Source: Neobacillus drentensis NBRC 102427
Lineage (GTDB): Bacteria > Bacillota > Bacilli > Bacillales > Cytobacillaceae
NCBI RefSeq assembly: GCF_001591445.1
Contig: NZ_BCUX01000036.1
Location: forward strand, 1-48,968
Direction: 5' to 3'
Length of the DNA: 48,968 bases
Shown here: positions 34,541 through 42,200 of the stretch, in pieces
Position numbering within the stretch: the stretch's first letter is position 1
How the letters are laid out: each line of letters opens with the position of its first letter
Position numbers and translations under genes: made by a program
Notes under the pieces: model-generated
Databases searched by the model: none
Told to the model about the DNA's origin: nothing
Seen by the model: only the letters and a program-made list of their open reading frames with translations

Positions 34541-34702
34541 GCAGCTGCTATCTTATTAAAATTTCACGATGAACTAAATATATTTGATGCTGAAGCGAAT
34601 CAAAAGACTTGGTTTTATTCTTCAGAGGGAAATGTAGATTACTTAGAGAACGAAGGTAAATTACTCATTTTTGCTGATCTTAAAACGGTCTATCCGGTTT
34701 AA
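34541..34702 (+). pseudogene. 3' fragment of an unidentified gene
   Basis: About 53 codons are open from the REP edge, encoding LLKFHDELNIFDAEANQKTW...LLIFADLKTVYPV, which looks like real protein sequence. The only start (ATG 34535) lies inside the REP-like element and has no ribosome site. A strong terminator follows 14 bp after the stop. It reads as the end of a gene truncated at the repeat. Confidence 0.45.
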
Positions 34703-34714
34703 TTACATTTTTTT

Positions 34715-34757
34715 ACACAAAAAGGATCATCATGGATGATCCTTTTGTGTTTATTTT
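34715..34757. terminator. Bidirectional terminator
   Basis: ACACAAAAAGGATCATC pairs with GATGATCCTTTTGTGT around ATG, with T tracts on both strands. It separates the plus-strand fragment from the convergent amidohydrolase gene. Confidence 0.85.
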
Positions 34758-34784
34758 ACCCTAGGTAAATTAAAAGCTCTTTCA

Positions 34785-35960
34785 CTAGTCATTTAGATAG
34801 GCCCAAGCATATTGAGCATATAATTCAGCTCCAGTAACCAATGCGTCCTCATCAATATTGAATTTGCCATGATGGTGCGCCCACTCAGTATCTTTTTCGG
34901 GATTCCCGCTGCCCACCAACGCGAAACTGCCAGGAACGACGGCCATATATTCACTGAAATCCTCGCCGCCCATTGTCGGCTTTTCAAAATAAACAGCCTC
35001 TTCACCAAATGCTTCAGCTGCAACCTTTTGAACTAGTTTGGCACTGTACTCCTCATTATTCACGGCTTGGGTGCCACGAGTGTATTCCACTTTTGCCGTT
35101 GCACCGTACATAGCTGCGACTTGTTCAGCATAATGCTGGAGTTGTGTTTCAATATGGTCCCTTGTTTCAGGATCAAAGCAGCGGACTGTGCCTTCGATCA
35201 AGGCATTTTCCGCAATAATATTGAAACGAGTGCCGACAACCATTTTTCCCACTGTAAGAACGGCAGGTTTTTGAGTATCAACCGTTCTTGAGACGATTGT
35301 TTGCACATTCATAACAAAAGAAGAGGCTACAATCGCTGTATCGATGCAATCATGAGGCATGGCACCATGACCGCCTCTTCCTTTGAACGTCACGGTAAAT
35401 AAATCGGCTGATGCGAAAGATGGCCCTACAGGACAAGAAACCTTATTCGTTGGCATTTGTGACCAAATATGAATACCGAAGACATTATCAACCCCGTCAA
35501 CAGCCCCTTGTTTCACCATCGCTTTGGCACCTTCTGCAACTTCCTCAGCAGGCTGGAACAATAACCGAACATTACCAGGCAAATCGGCTTTACTTTCATT
35601 TAAAGCCTTGGCTGCAATCAGCAGCATTGCCGTGTGAGAATCATGGCCACACGCATGCATTTTCCCTTCTTCTTTGGATGCATATGGCAGATCTTTATTT
35701 AGTTCTTCTACTGATAAGGCATCCATGTCCCCTCTTAAAGCGACCGTTTTGCCTGGCTTCCCTCCTTCAATCGTAGCAATAACACCAGTAGGGACTGTTC
35801 TTCGATACGGAATTCCTAAATTTTCGAGATACTCACAGACGAAAACAGTGGTGTTTTCTTCCTCCCAGGATAGTTCAGGCTCACTATGAAGCTTTCTACG
35901 TATAGCCGTTAATTCCTCGCTATATTTCTGAATCGCTGCTTTAATTTTTTCATTAATCAT
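34785..35960 (-). CDS. M20 family amidohydrolase (N-acyl amino acid type)
   Basis: Metal-dependent amidohydrolase of 391 residues, subfamily M20D (HipO/YxeP-like). Metal ligands are visible: Cys104 and His106 in HACGHDSH, Glu139-140 in FQPAEE, His164 in GIHIW, and the C-terminal histidines in WAHHHGKF. The dimerisation lid starts at FKGRGGHGAMPHDCIDT. Such enzymes release an amino acid from an N-acyl or N-acetyl conjugate. The ATG overlaps the end of the next M20 gene by 4 bases, and both follow the GltS-like carrier, so the three form one operon. Confidence 0.9.
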   Translation of the reverse strand: MINEKIKAAIQKYSEELTAIRRKLHSEPELSWEEENTTVFVCEYLENLGIPYRRTVPTGVIATIEGGKPGKTVALRGDMDALSVEELNKDLPYASKEEGKMHACGHDSHTAMLLIAAKALNESKADLPGNVRLLFQPAEEVAEGAKAMVKQGAVDGVDNVFGIHIWSQMPTNKVSCPVGPSFASADLFTVTFKGRGGHGAMPHDCIDTAIVASSFVMNVQTIVSRTVDTQKPAVLTVGKMVVGTRFNIIAENALIEGTVRCFDPETRDHIETQLQHYAEQVAAMYGATAKVEYTRGTQAVNNEEYSAKLVQKVAAEAFGEEAVYFEKPTMGGEDFSEYMAVVPGSFALVGSGNPEKDTEWAHHHGKFNIDEDALVTGAELYAQYAWAYLND

Positions 35961-37192
35961 TTCTCTTCTGCCTCCGTTAATTTCTTAGCCGTTTCATAGA
36001 AAACTTGTACGGCATTTGCTAGATGACGTGAATCTGACCATTCTTCCGGACAATGGCTAAGCCCATCTTTACTTGGGATGAATAACATCCCCACCTCTGT
36101 AAAATCGGATAAGACCATGGCATCGTGGCCTGCACCACTGTTAATGGAGCAATATGGTAGGTCTAATGCACTGCTTGTTTGCTTCAAAAGAGTTAGAATA
36201 TCTTGATTCATCGTTTTTGGCCGCATATACAATTGCTGCCGAGCTGATATATGAATACCGTCTCCATTATATGACTCTATTAAATCTTTCATTTTTCGAA
36301 TTACAGTCTGGATATGTTCTTCCTTGCTCGATCGGATATCAACCGTAAAGACTGTTGTTTTCGGGATGACATTGGCACCGTTTGGATATACATGTAATTG
36401 GCCCGTTGTCATTACCGTTCCGTCCCCTTCCTCGATTGCGAGGGTAGGAAATTGAGCAATCATTTTTGCAGCGGTCACTAATGCATCTGAGCGTCGCTCC
36501 ATCGGCGTTGTCCCAGCATGTCCTGCCTGCCCTTCTACTGTTATTTCAAATTGAGTTAAACCAACGATGGCTTCGACCACGCCAAGCGGAATATTTTTTT
36601 CTTCCAGAATAGGTCCTTGTTCAATATGCAATTCTAAAAATGCTTTTATGGTTTGGAAATCTCTTTTTTTCGGGAGAGATGGATCCAAACCTATTTTTAC
36701 CATCGCTTCTTCTGGGGAGATTCCATCTTTATCTCTTAGGTTTTTGAAATCTTCCTCACTTAGCAAACCGGTAATGCCTCTTGAGCCCATCAACCCGCCG
36801 CTGAATCTTGCACCCTCTTCTTCAATTAGCGCAATCACTTCCAATGGATATTTGGGTGTTAATTGATTTTCGGCAAAAAGAGCAGCTACCTCCAGTCCTG
36901 CTATTACACCTGCAGGACCGTCATAGGAACCTCCATTAGGGACAGAATCAAAATGGGATCCTATCAGGACGCTGGGGGCATCTTCTAACGTACCTTCCAG
37001 TTTGCCGAAGATATTGCCAAAACCATCTTCACGAACCTGTAATCCGTATTCCTTCATTTTTTCTTTTATATAATCCCGTGCCAATCTGTCTTCTTTACTA
37101 TAAGTAAGTCTTGTTGTCCCTTTTCCAGGTGTGGCTGTAAATTTACTTAATGTATCAATATGTCCTTCAATTCGTGTGATAAGGCTGTTCAT
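35957..37192 (-). CDS. Zn-dependent hydrolase, N-carbamoyl-amino acid / allantoate amidohydrolase type
   Basis: Protein of 411 residues of the M20 hydantoinase/carbamoylase group (AllC, HyuC, AmaB). Metal-binding residues are His80 and Asp91 in GSHFDSVPNGGSYDGPAGV, Glu125-126 in IEEEGARF, the histidine in ELHIEQGP and the one in GLSHCPEEW. SGAGHDAMVLS is the substrate-side signature. It removes carbamoyl or formyl groups from amino acids, or ammonia from allantoate. No allantoinase, ureidoglycolate or hydantoinase gene is nearby, so carbamoyl-amino acid use is more likely than purine breakdown. It starts 18 bp after the carrier gene. Confidence 0.88.
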   Translation of the reverse strand: MNSLITRIEGHIDTLSKFTATPGKGTTRLTYSKEDRLARDYIKEKMKEYGLQVREDGFGNIFGKLEGTLEDAPSVLIGSHFDSVPNGGSYDGPAGVIAGLEVAALFAENQLTPKYPLEVIALIEEEGARFSGGLMGSRGITGLLSEEDFKNLRDKDGISPEEAMVKIGLDPSLPKKRDFQTIKAFLELHIEQGPILEEKNIPLGVVEAIVGLTQFEITVEGQAGHAGTTPMERRSDALVTAAKMIAQFPTLAIEEGDGTVMTTGQLHVYPNGANVIPKTTVFTVDIRSSKEEHIQTVIRKMKDLIESYNGDGIHISARQQLYMRPKTMNQDILTLLKQTSSALDLPYCSINSGAGHDAMVLSDFTEVGMLFIPSKDGLSHCPEEWSDSRHLANAVQVFYETAKKLTEAEEK

Positions 37193-37210
37193 AAAAATTA
37201 ACTCCCTTTT

Positions 37211-38416
37211 TTATAGGAATTTCACAAAAATACCTGCTAAAATAACCGATACGATCGTAACTGTAATGAAACCACCAACAAGCATAGGAGGCAGCATATG
37301 GCTTGTTAGCACTTCTTTTTCTTTTTCATCATTTGTTAACGACTTAATTACTTCGTTCGTGATGATGTAGTCTGCTGGGAATCCATATAAGGCTGTTAAG
37401 GAAACAGCAAACGCCATTTCTTTACTTACTTTCAGGATTTTACCTGCGATGAAGGAGAAGATGTACATCCCAATGACACCTATTACAATTGTACCAATCA
37501 ATGGATAAATGATTTCAAGCATCATACTTGGTGTTGCTTGTTTCAACCCGTCAAATATAAACAGCATGAGAGCCATGATGGCAAAACCGAAACCATTTGC
37601 TTTTTGTAATACTTGCTTTTCCAGAAAACCGATGCTTTTCGCGATAATCCCGAACAATAAACAAAGAACAAATGGACTAACAGAAACAACTGGTGCTAAT
37701 AAGGTTGATACTAGGTAGGCAAGAAGGGCTACCAAAGCAAGTCTAAAAAACTTAAAGAAATCTGTGTTGTATTTCTCAGGCATGTTCTTAAATAATTTAA
37801 GCTCTACCCCTGCTGTTTCTACTGAAGCAGCAACTTCTGCAGCCGCATTTCCTTGCGCTTCTACTTGTAATTCTCCATTACGATATTTAGTAAGGAGTCT
37901 CTTCCCTTCTTTTTTCAACATGATTGAGGTCAGCGGATAGCCTGCAAATCCCTGCATAACATAGATAACGATAGCAAACACGGAAAGTGTCGCTAAACCG
38001 GCTTCCTTTGCACCTTCTGACATGATCAAGGCAGATACAACACCACCTACTAAAGGAGGAATGGCGACAACCATGGTTTCAAAACCATAAATGAATGTTC
38101 CAATCCCTAACAATAAAACAATTATCCCTAATATCCCAGAGATCGCAATGAGAATGGTCTTCCATTGAGCCTTTAATTCCTTAATTGATAACAATGTTCC
38201 CATATTGGTAATTAATAAGTACATCAACATCGTTGCGACTACCGGGGGAACACCTGCTATTGAAACGATATCCTTTGGAAAAAACGTCCAATATCCTATC
38301 AGAAAAAGGACCGCACTGATAAACATAGACGGCACCCAGGCTTTGGTTCGTACAGCTACCCAATCACCGATTAATAAAATAAGAACAACAATAACAAAAG
38401 CTAGCATTTGGGACAT
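37211..38416 (-). CDS. GltS-like carrier for the M20 operon
   Basis: Membrane protein of 401 residues with ten or more helices in two halves separated by a charged loop (about 165-215, KKEGKRLLTKYRNGELQVEA). Length, two-half layout and weak motif correspondence (YLLITNMGTLLSIKEL; PPLVGGVVSALIMSEG; ALYGFPADYIITNE) recall the Na+/glutamate symporter GltS, but identity is clearly low. As the first gene ahead of two amidohydrolases, it probably brings in their amino acid conjugates or exports the product. Assignment to a transporter is firm, substrate is inference. Confidence 0.7.
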   Translation of the reverse strand: MSQMLAFVIVVLILLIGDWVAVRTKAWVPSMFISAVLFLIGYWTFFPKDIVSIAGVPPVVATMLMYLLITNMGTLLSIKELKAQWKTILIAISGILGIIVLLLGIGTFIYGFETMVVAIPPLVGGVVSALIMSEGAKEAGLATLSVFAIVIYVMQGFAGYPLTSIMLKKEGKRLLTKYRNGELQVEAQGNAAAEVAASVETAGVELKLFKNMPEKYNTDFFKFFRLALVALLAYLVSTLLAPVVSVSPFVLCLLFGIIAKSIGFLEKQVLQKANGFGFAIMALMLFIFDGLKQATPSMMLEIIYPLIGTIVIGVIGMYIFSFIAGKILKVSKEMAFAVSLTALYGFPADYIITNEVIKSLTNDEKEKEVLTSHMLPPMLVGGFITVTIVSVILAGIFVKFL

Positions 38417-38481
38417 AAATTTACCTTCACTTTCTATGATTTTATATATCTTTCGTAACTCGAAAATATAATGTTATTACA

Positions 38482-38510
38482 ATAATAATATAATTTTATT
38501 TTTCAGTCAA
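38482..38510 (-). promoter_or_regulatory. SigA-type promoter of the carrier-M20 operon
   Basis: On the minus strand TTGACT (38510-38505) and TATTAT (38487-38482) are 17 bp apart, a good SigA match. Confidence 0.7.
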
Positions 38511-38532
38511 TTTAAACTATTAAAATTATTAT

Positions 38533-38546
38533 TGCAATCGTTTTCA
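38533..38546 (-). promoter_or_regulatory. Putative cre site upstream of the carrier gene
   Basis: TGAAAACGATTGCA (minus strand) matches the cre consensus at 13 of 14 positions. It lies just upstream of the -35, so CcpA could act there. Motif match only. Confidence 0.5.
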
Positions 38547-38619
38547 TTGTATTCCTTTATTTTCGAATTATGTTTTTCCTTTTTTAAACAACTAATAAAA
38601 TTATCTTAAAATAACCTGA

Positions 38620-38661
38620 AAACAAAAGAAAAAGCGAACAGTATCAGTCACTGTTCGCTCA
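38620..38661 (-). terminator. Terminator on the GntR side
   Basis: On the minus strand AGCGAACAGT pairs with ACTGTTCGCT around GACTGAT, followed by TTTTCTTTTGTTTT. It is about 280 bp after the gntR-type gene. Confidence 0.7.
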
Positions 38662-38715
38662 CTATTCCATCTCTGGCAAATTCAAAACTCCACTATCCCT
38701 AAAATGAATAAAAAT

Positions 38716-38785
38716 AAAAAAGTATGTCTATCGTAGTATTGTTCAATCGCCAAACCAAACAAACTACGGAAGGACATACTTTTTT
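38716..38785. other. 70-bp interrupted inverted repeat, possible IS remnant
   Basis: AAAAAGTATGTC (38716-38727) and GACATACTTTTT (38773-38784) pair, and inner GTAGT/ACTAC extends the structure. A short frame starting MKTLPPTIRKIQIHIS follows at about 38789 and soon stops. The layout recalls the leader of a transposase gene, but no element could be named. Confidence 0.35.
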
Positions 38786-38939
38786 CTTATGAAGACTCTA
38801 CCACCGACAATTCGAAAAATACAAATACATATTTCTCTTAAGTTAGGGAGAGCTCCACCTTCTGATTATTGACTTATTTATTTATTATTAATCAATAATG
38901 GGCGGTAACAGGCACCGAAAGTGACCCCCAAAAATTTTT

Positions 38940-39560
38940 TTAACAGCCCAGCAAATGCAAGCAAAATTCCAAATCAGCTTGTAGATGGGTTTTCATTAGC
39001 CTATCTGCTTTTTCTCCATTTCTTGCTTTGATGGCTTGGTATATTTGCTCGTGTTCGTCGATTAGATGGGGACGGTTGTAGAATACTACTGTTTTTCGAA
39101 ACAGGAAAATAATCGATGACATCCGATCAATAATATCAATCATGACCGGGTTATTACTGGCTCGCACAATAATTTCATGAAATCGCTCATTTGCTTCCAT
39201 AATTTCCTCGACCGTTCCGGTCCTTCCTATCTCTACACATTGATGTAATGATTGTAGATCATGCTCTTTTAAATAAGACGCCGCACACTGAGCGGAATAG
39301 CCCTCAAGGAGCATTCGAACTTGAAACATATTTCGCAAGTCCTTTTCGGACGGTTTCACAACTCTTTTATTTACAATAAGTCCCTCATGCTCCAACTTTC
39401 GAATGGACTCCCGGATCGGTGTTCTACTGACACCTAAATCAGCAGCAATTTTTTCCTCAACAATTTTTGAACCACCAGGAAGTTCTCCATTCAAGATCCT
39501 ATCACGAAGGATTTCATAGGATTGATGGGAAGCAGGACGAGAATGATTATTTTCTAACAC
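38940..39560 (-). CDS. GntR-family regulator with FCD domain
   Basis: Regulator of 206 residues of the FadR subfamily. The N-terminal winged helix has KIAADLGVSRTPIRESIRKL (about 40-60); the C-terminal FCD ligand domain shows ANERFHEIIVRAS, DEHEQIYQAIKA and MKTHLQADLEF with histidines expected to hold a metal. The GTG at 39560 is chosen because an upstream GTG (39569) is itself part of the GAGGTG ribosome site. It is divergent from the dehydrogenase-kinase-permease operon and probably represses it through the palindromes at 39651-39702; the inducer would be a sugar acid or its intermediate. Confidence 0.88.
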   Translation of the reverse strand: MLENNHSRPASHQSYEILRDRILNGELPGGSKIVEEKIAADLGVSRTPIRESIRKLEHEGLIVNKRVVKPSEKDLRNMFQVRMLLEGYSAQCAASYLKEHDLQSLHQCVEIGRTGTVEEIMEANERFHEIIVRASNNPVMIDIIDRMSSIIFLFRKTVVFYNRPHLIDEHEQIYQAIKARNGEKADRLMKTHLQADLEFCLHLLGC

Positions 39561-39650
39561 ATGGTTCACCTCAATATCTCTTCAAACCTACACTTATCTT
39601 ACCAAAATTCATGTTAAAAAAATACAAAAGACATCAGTACTTTTTATTTT

Positions 39651-39702
39651 TTGTATACATAAATTAAAAAAATGTATACAAATATTACATAATTGTGTAC
39701 AA
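39651..39702. promoter_or_regulatory. Three GntR-type operators at 21-bp spacing
   Basis: TTGTATACAT (39651), ATGTATACAA (39672) and TTGTGTACAA (39693) are near-palindromes with the GT-N2-AC core of FadR-type sites. They start exactly 21 bp apart, so bound dimers would lie on one face of the helix. They sit between the divergent regulator and dehydrogenase genes and overlap the likely promoters of both. Confidence 0.75.
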
Positions 39703-39721
39703 TCATCTTGTAAATAGATTT

Positions 39722-39735
39722 TGGAAGCGATTGCA
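39722..39735 (+). promoter_or_regulatory. Putative cre site in the dehydrogenase leader
   Basis: TGGAAGCGATTGCA matches the cre consensus at 12 of 14 positions, downstream of the operators and 65 bp before the dehydrogenase start; a roadblock position. Motif match only. Confidence 0.35.
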
Positions 39736-39800
39736 GGTGAATGAGTCATCATTTTCCATCGCTTAACTTATAGGGATCAACACAACAAGGAGGAATTAAT

Positions 39801-40694
39801 ATGGAACGGAAAGTAGGCTTTATTGGTCTAGGAATCATGGGTAAACCAATGGTATTAAACCTAATGAAAGCAGGCCACAAACTAACGGTCACCGATCTTA
39901 ATCAAGAAGCAGTCAATCATGTAATCGAAGCGGGAGCAGTGGCTGCATATACGGCCAAAGAAGTAGCAGAAAACAGTGATGTCATTATTACCATGTTACC
40001 TGCCTCTAAACATGTGAAAGAAGTCGTATTAGGTGAAAATGGAATCTTAGCAGGGGCCAAAGCAGGTTCGGTCATTATCGATATGAGTTCGATCACTCCT
40101 GAAGTCTCTCGCGAACTAGCAGCAGAAGCAGCTAAAAATGGTGTTGGCATGTTAGACGCACCGGTCAGCGGCGGAGAACCGAAAGCAATAGACGGCACAT
40201 TGGCGATTATGGTTGGCGGTAAGGAGGAAGTTTTTGAAAGCGTTAAATCAGTACTCTATGACATGGGTAAAGACGTTACTTTAGTTGGAGACAATGGCTG
40301 TGGCGTTACCGCCAAGCTTGCGAATCAAATTATTGTAAACCTTAACATTGCTGCTATGTCGGAGGCACTGGTTCTAGCAGCTAAAGCAGGGATTGATATT
40401 GAAAAAATGTACCAAGCGATCCGCGGTGGACTTGCCGGAAGTGCTGTACTTGATGCTAAGGTACCATTGATTTTGGACAGAAACTTCGTCGCTGGAGGTA
40501 GTATTGCCATAAACATGAAGGATATTACGAATGTAATGGACACTGCCCATGAAATTGGCGTACCACTTCCACTATCAAGCCAGTTGCTAGAAATTTTCCA
40601 TGCATTAAAGGTCGATGGAAAAATAAAAGACGATCATGGCAGCATTGTCCGTTATTATGAAAAGCTTGCCAATGTTGAAGTAAAGAAGGCGTAA
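39801..40694 (+). CDS. Beta-hydroxyacid dehydrogenase (tartronate semialdehyde reductase / L-threonate dehydrogenase type)
   Basis: NAD(P)-dependent 3-hydroxyacid dehydrogenase of 297 residues. The Rossmann motif GFIGLGIMGKPMVLNLMKAG is at residue 6, the substrate motif DAPVSGGEPKA near residue 119, and the catalytic lysine in AKLANQIIVNLN near residue 173. It looks most like GarR/GlxR (2-hydroxy-3-oxopropionate reductases), but LtnD-type threonate dehydrogenases belong to the same family. With a DUF1537 kinase and a GntP permease behind it, a four-carbon acid-sugar dehydrogenase is equally likely. AAGGAGG precedes the ATG. Confidence 0.85.
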   Translation: MERKVGFIGLGIMGKPMVLNLMKAGHKLTVTDLNQEAVNHVIEAGAVAAYTAKEVAENSDVIITMLPASKHVKEVVLGENGILAGAKAGSVIIDMSSITPEVSRELAAEAAKNGVGMLDAPVSGGEPKAIDGTLAIMVGGKEEVFESVKSVLYDMGKDVTLVGDNGCGVTAKLANQIIVNLNIAAMSEALVLAAKAGIDIEKMYQAIRGGLAGSAVLDAKVPLILDRNFVAGGSIAINMKDITNVMDTAHEIGVPLPLSSQLLEIFHALKVDGKIKDDHGSIVRYYEKLANVEVKKA

Positions 40695-42134
40695 ATGATG
40701 ACTGAAACAAACAGAATATCCGCAGATTACCTAGAAACCATCCCTGAGGTGGACCATCAGGCAGTCAATCAATTAGTTACAGAAGCACTAAAGAGTTTAA
40801 ACAAAAAAATAATCGTTCTCGATGATGACCCAACAGGTGTCCAAACCGTCCATGATATTTCTGTTTTCACAGATTGGTCTATCGAAAGTATTGAGCAGGG
40901 CTTCACTGAAGAACAGTCGATGTTTTTTATCTTGACGAATTCACGAGGATTTACAGCAGAAGAAACGGAAAAGGCCCATCGCGAAATAGCCGTTAACATT
41001 TTAACCGTAGCTTCTAAATTAAATCGAGAATTCCTCATTATTAGCCGTGGAGATTCCACACTTAGAGGACACTATCCACTAGAAACCACCGTTCTAAAGG
41101 ATACACTCGAATCCGGTTCTGATTCGAAAATAGATGGTGAAGTCATCTTGCCCTTTTTCAAAGAAGGCGGTCGATTGACCATTAACAATATCCACTATGT
41201 TCAAACTGGTGATGAGCTTGTGCCTGCAGGCGAAACAGAATTTGCAAAAGACCGGACATTTGGTTATTCTAGTTCACATTTAGGGGAATGGATTGAAGAA
41301 AAGTCGAATGGTTTATTTCTTGCTAAAAATACATTATATATCACGCTCGAACAATTACGGGCAATGGAGATTGGCGCCATCACGGAACAGCTTCTTCAGG
41401 TAAACGATTTTAATAAAGTAGTAGTGAATGCAGTCGACGAAGTCGATGTTAAAGTATTTACGGCTGCCTTAGTACAAGCGATCAATGCCGGAAAGAACTT
41501 CCTTTTTAGAAGTGCAGCTGCCCTTCCAAAGGTCATCGGCGGAGTCAGTGATAAAGCTCTGCTAACAAGAGAAGAATTAATAATAGAAGAAACAGGGAAT
41601 GGCGGATTAGTTATTATCGGCTCCCATGTGAAAAAGACGACGGAACAGCTGGAAAAATTAAAAGAATTAACCTCCATTGAATTTATCGAGTTTAATAGTC
41701 ATTTAGTTTTACAACCAGAGCAATTCAAAGCAGAATGCGATCGCGTGGTAGAAACAACTGAATCACTGATCCGCTCCGGTAAAACCGTTGCCGTTTATAC
41801 AAGTAGACAACGGCTTGATCTTGGCGAGAATAAAAAAGAAGAAGAGTTAAAAATGTCCGTTACGATTTCGGATGCTGTAACAAGCATTGTAACGAGATTA
41901 CAGGTAAAACCAAATTTTCTTGTCGCCAAAGGTGGAATTACCTCCAGTGATGTAGGTACAAAAGGACTGAGGGTAAGAAGAGCAACCGTTGCTGGACAAA
42001 TTAGACCGGGAATTCCAGTCTGGAGAACCGGGGATGAAAGTAAGTATCCAGGCATGTCCTATGTTATTTTTCCAGGCAATGTTGGAACAAAAAGTGATTT
42101 AAAAGCAGTAGTTGAAATTTTGAGTAATAAATAA
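40695..42134 (+). CDS. Four-carbon acid sugar kinase family protein (DUF1537)
   Basis: Kinase of 479 residues. N-terminal sugar-binding domain with IIVLDDDPTGVQTVHDISV and ISRGDSTLRGHYPLET; C-terminal nucleotide-binding domain with NFLVAKGGITSSDVGTKGL and GMSYVIFPGNVG. The DUF1537 family phosphorylates D-erythronate, D- or L-threonate or related acids (OtnK, DtnK, LtnK). Its start codon directly follows the stop of the dehydrogenase (no gap), so the two are co-translated. Which acid is used cannot be read from sequence. Confidence 0.88.
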   Translation: MMTETNRISADYLETIPEVDHQAVNQLVTEALKSLNKKIIVLDDDPTGVQTVHDISVFTDWSIESIEQGFTEEQSMFFILTNSRGFTAEETEKAHREIAVNILTVASKLNREFLIISRGDSTLRGHYPLETTVLKDTLESGSDSKIDGEVILPFFKEGGRLTINNIHYVQTGDELVPAGETEFAKDRTFGYSSSHLGEWIEEKSNGLFLAKNTLYITLEQLRAMEIGAITEQLLQVNDFNKVVVNAVDEVDVKVFTAALVQAINAGKNFLFRSAAALPKVIGGVSDKALLTREELIIEETGNGGLVIIGSHVKKTTEQLEKLKELTSIEFIEFNSHLVLQPEQFKAECDRVVETTESLIRSGKTVAVYTSRQRLDLGENKKEEELKMSVTISDAVTSIVTRLQVKPNFLVAKGGITSSDVGTKGLRVRRATVAGQIRPGIPVWRTGDESKYPGMSYVIFPGNVGTKSDLKAVVEILSNK

Positions 42135-42150
42135 ATCCATATGATAGACT

Positions 42151-42171
42151 GGAATGCCTTTCTGGCATTCC
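42151..42171 (+). other. Intra-operon hairpin before the permease gene
   Basis: GGAATGCC-TTTCT-GGCATTCC, a perfect 8-bp stem, lies between the kinase stop and the permease ribosome site. It lacks a T tract, so it is more likely an RNA-processing or stability element than a terminator. Confidence 0.5.
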
Positions 42172-42200
42172 ACACGTTCAAAGGGGAAAGAGGGAGAAAC

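Noticed and set aside
38716..38870. Insertion sequence end with transposase start
   Set aside because: The inverted repeat and short frame are suggestive, but the frame stops after about 27 codons and no transposase motif or second end is visible. Kept only as a low-confidence feature.
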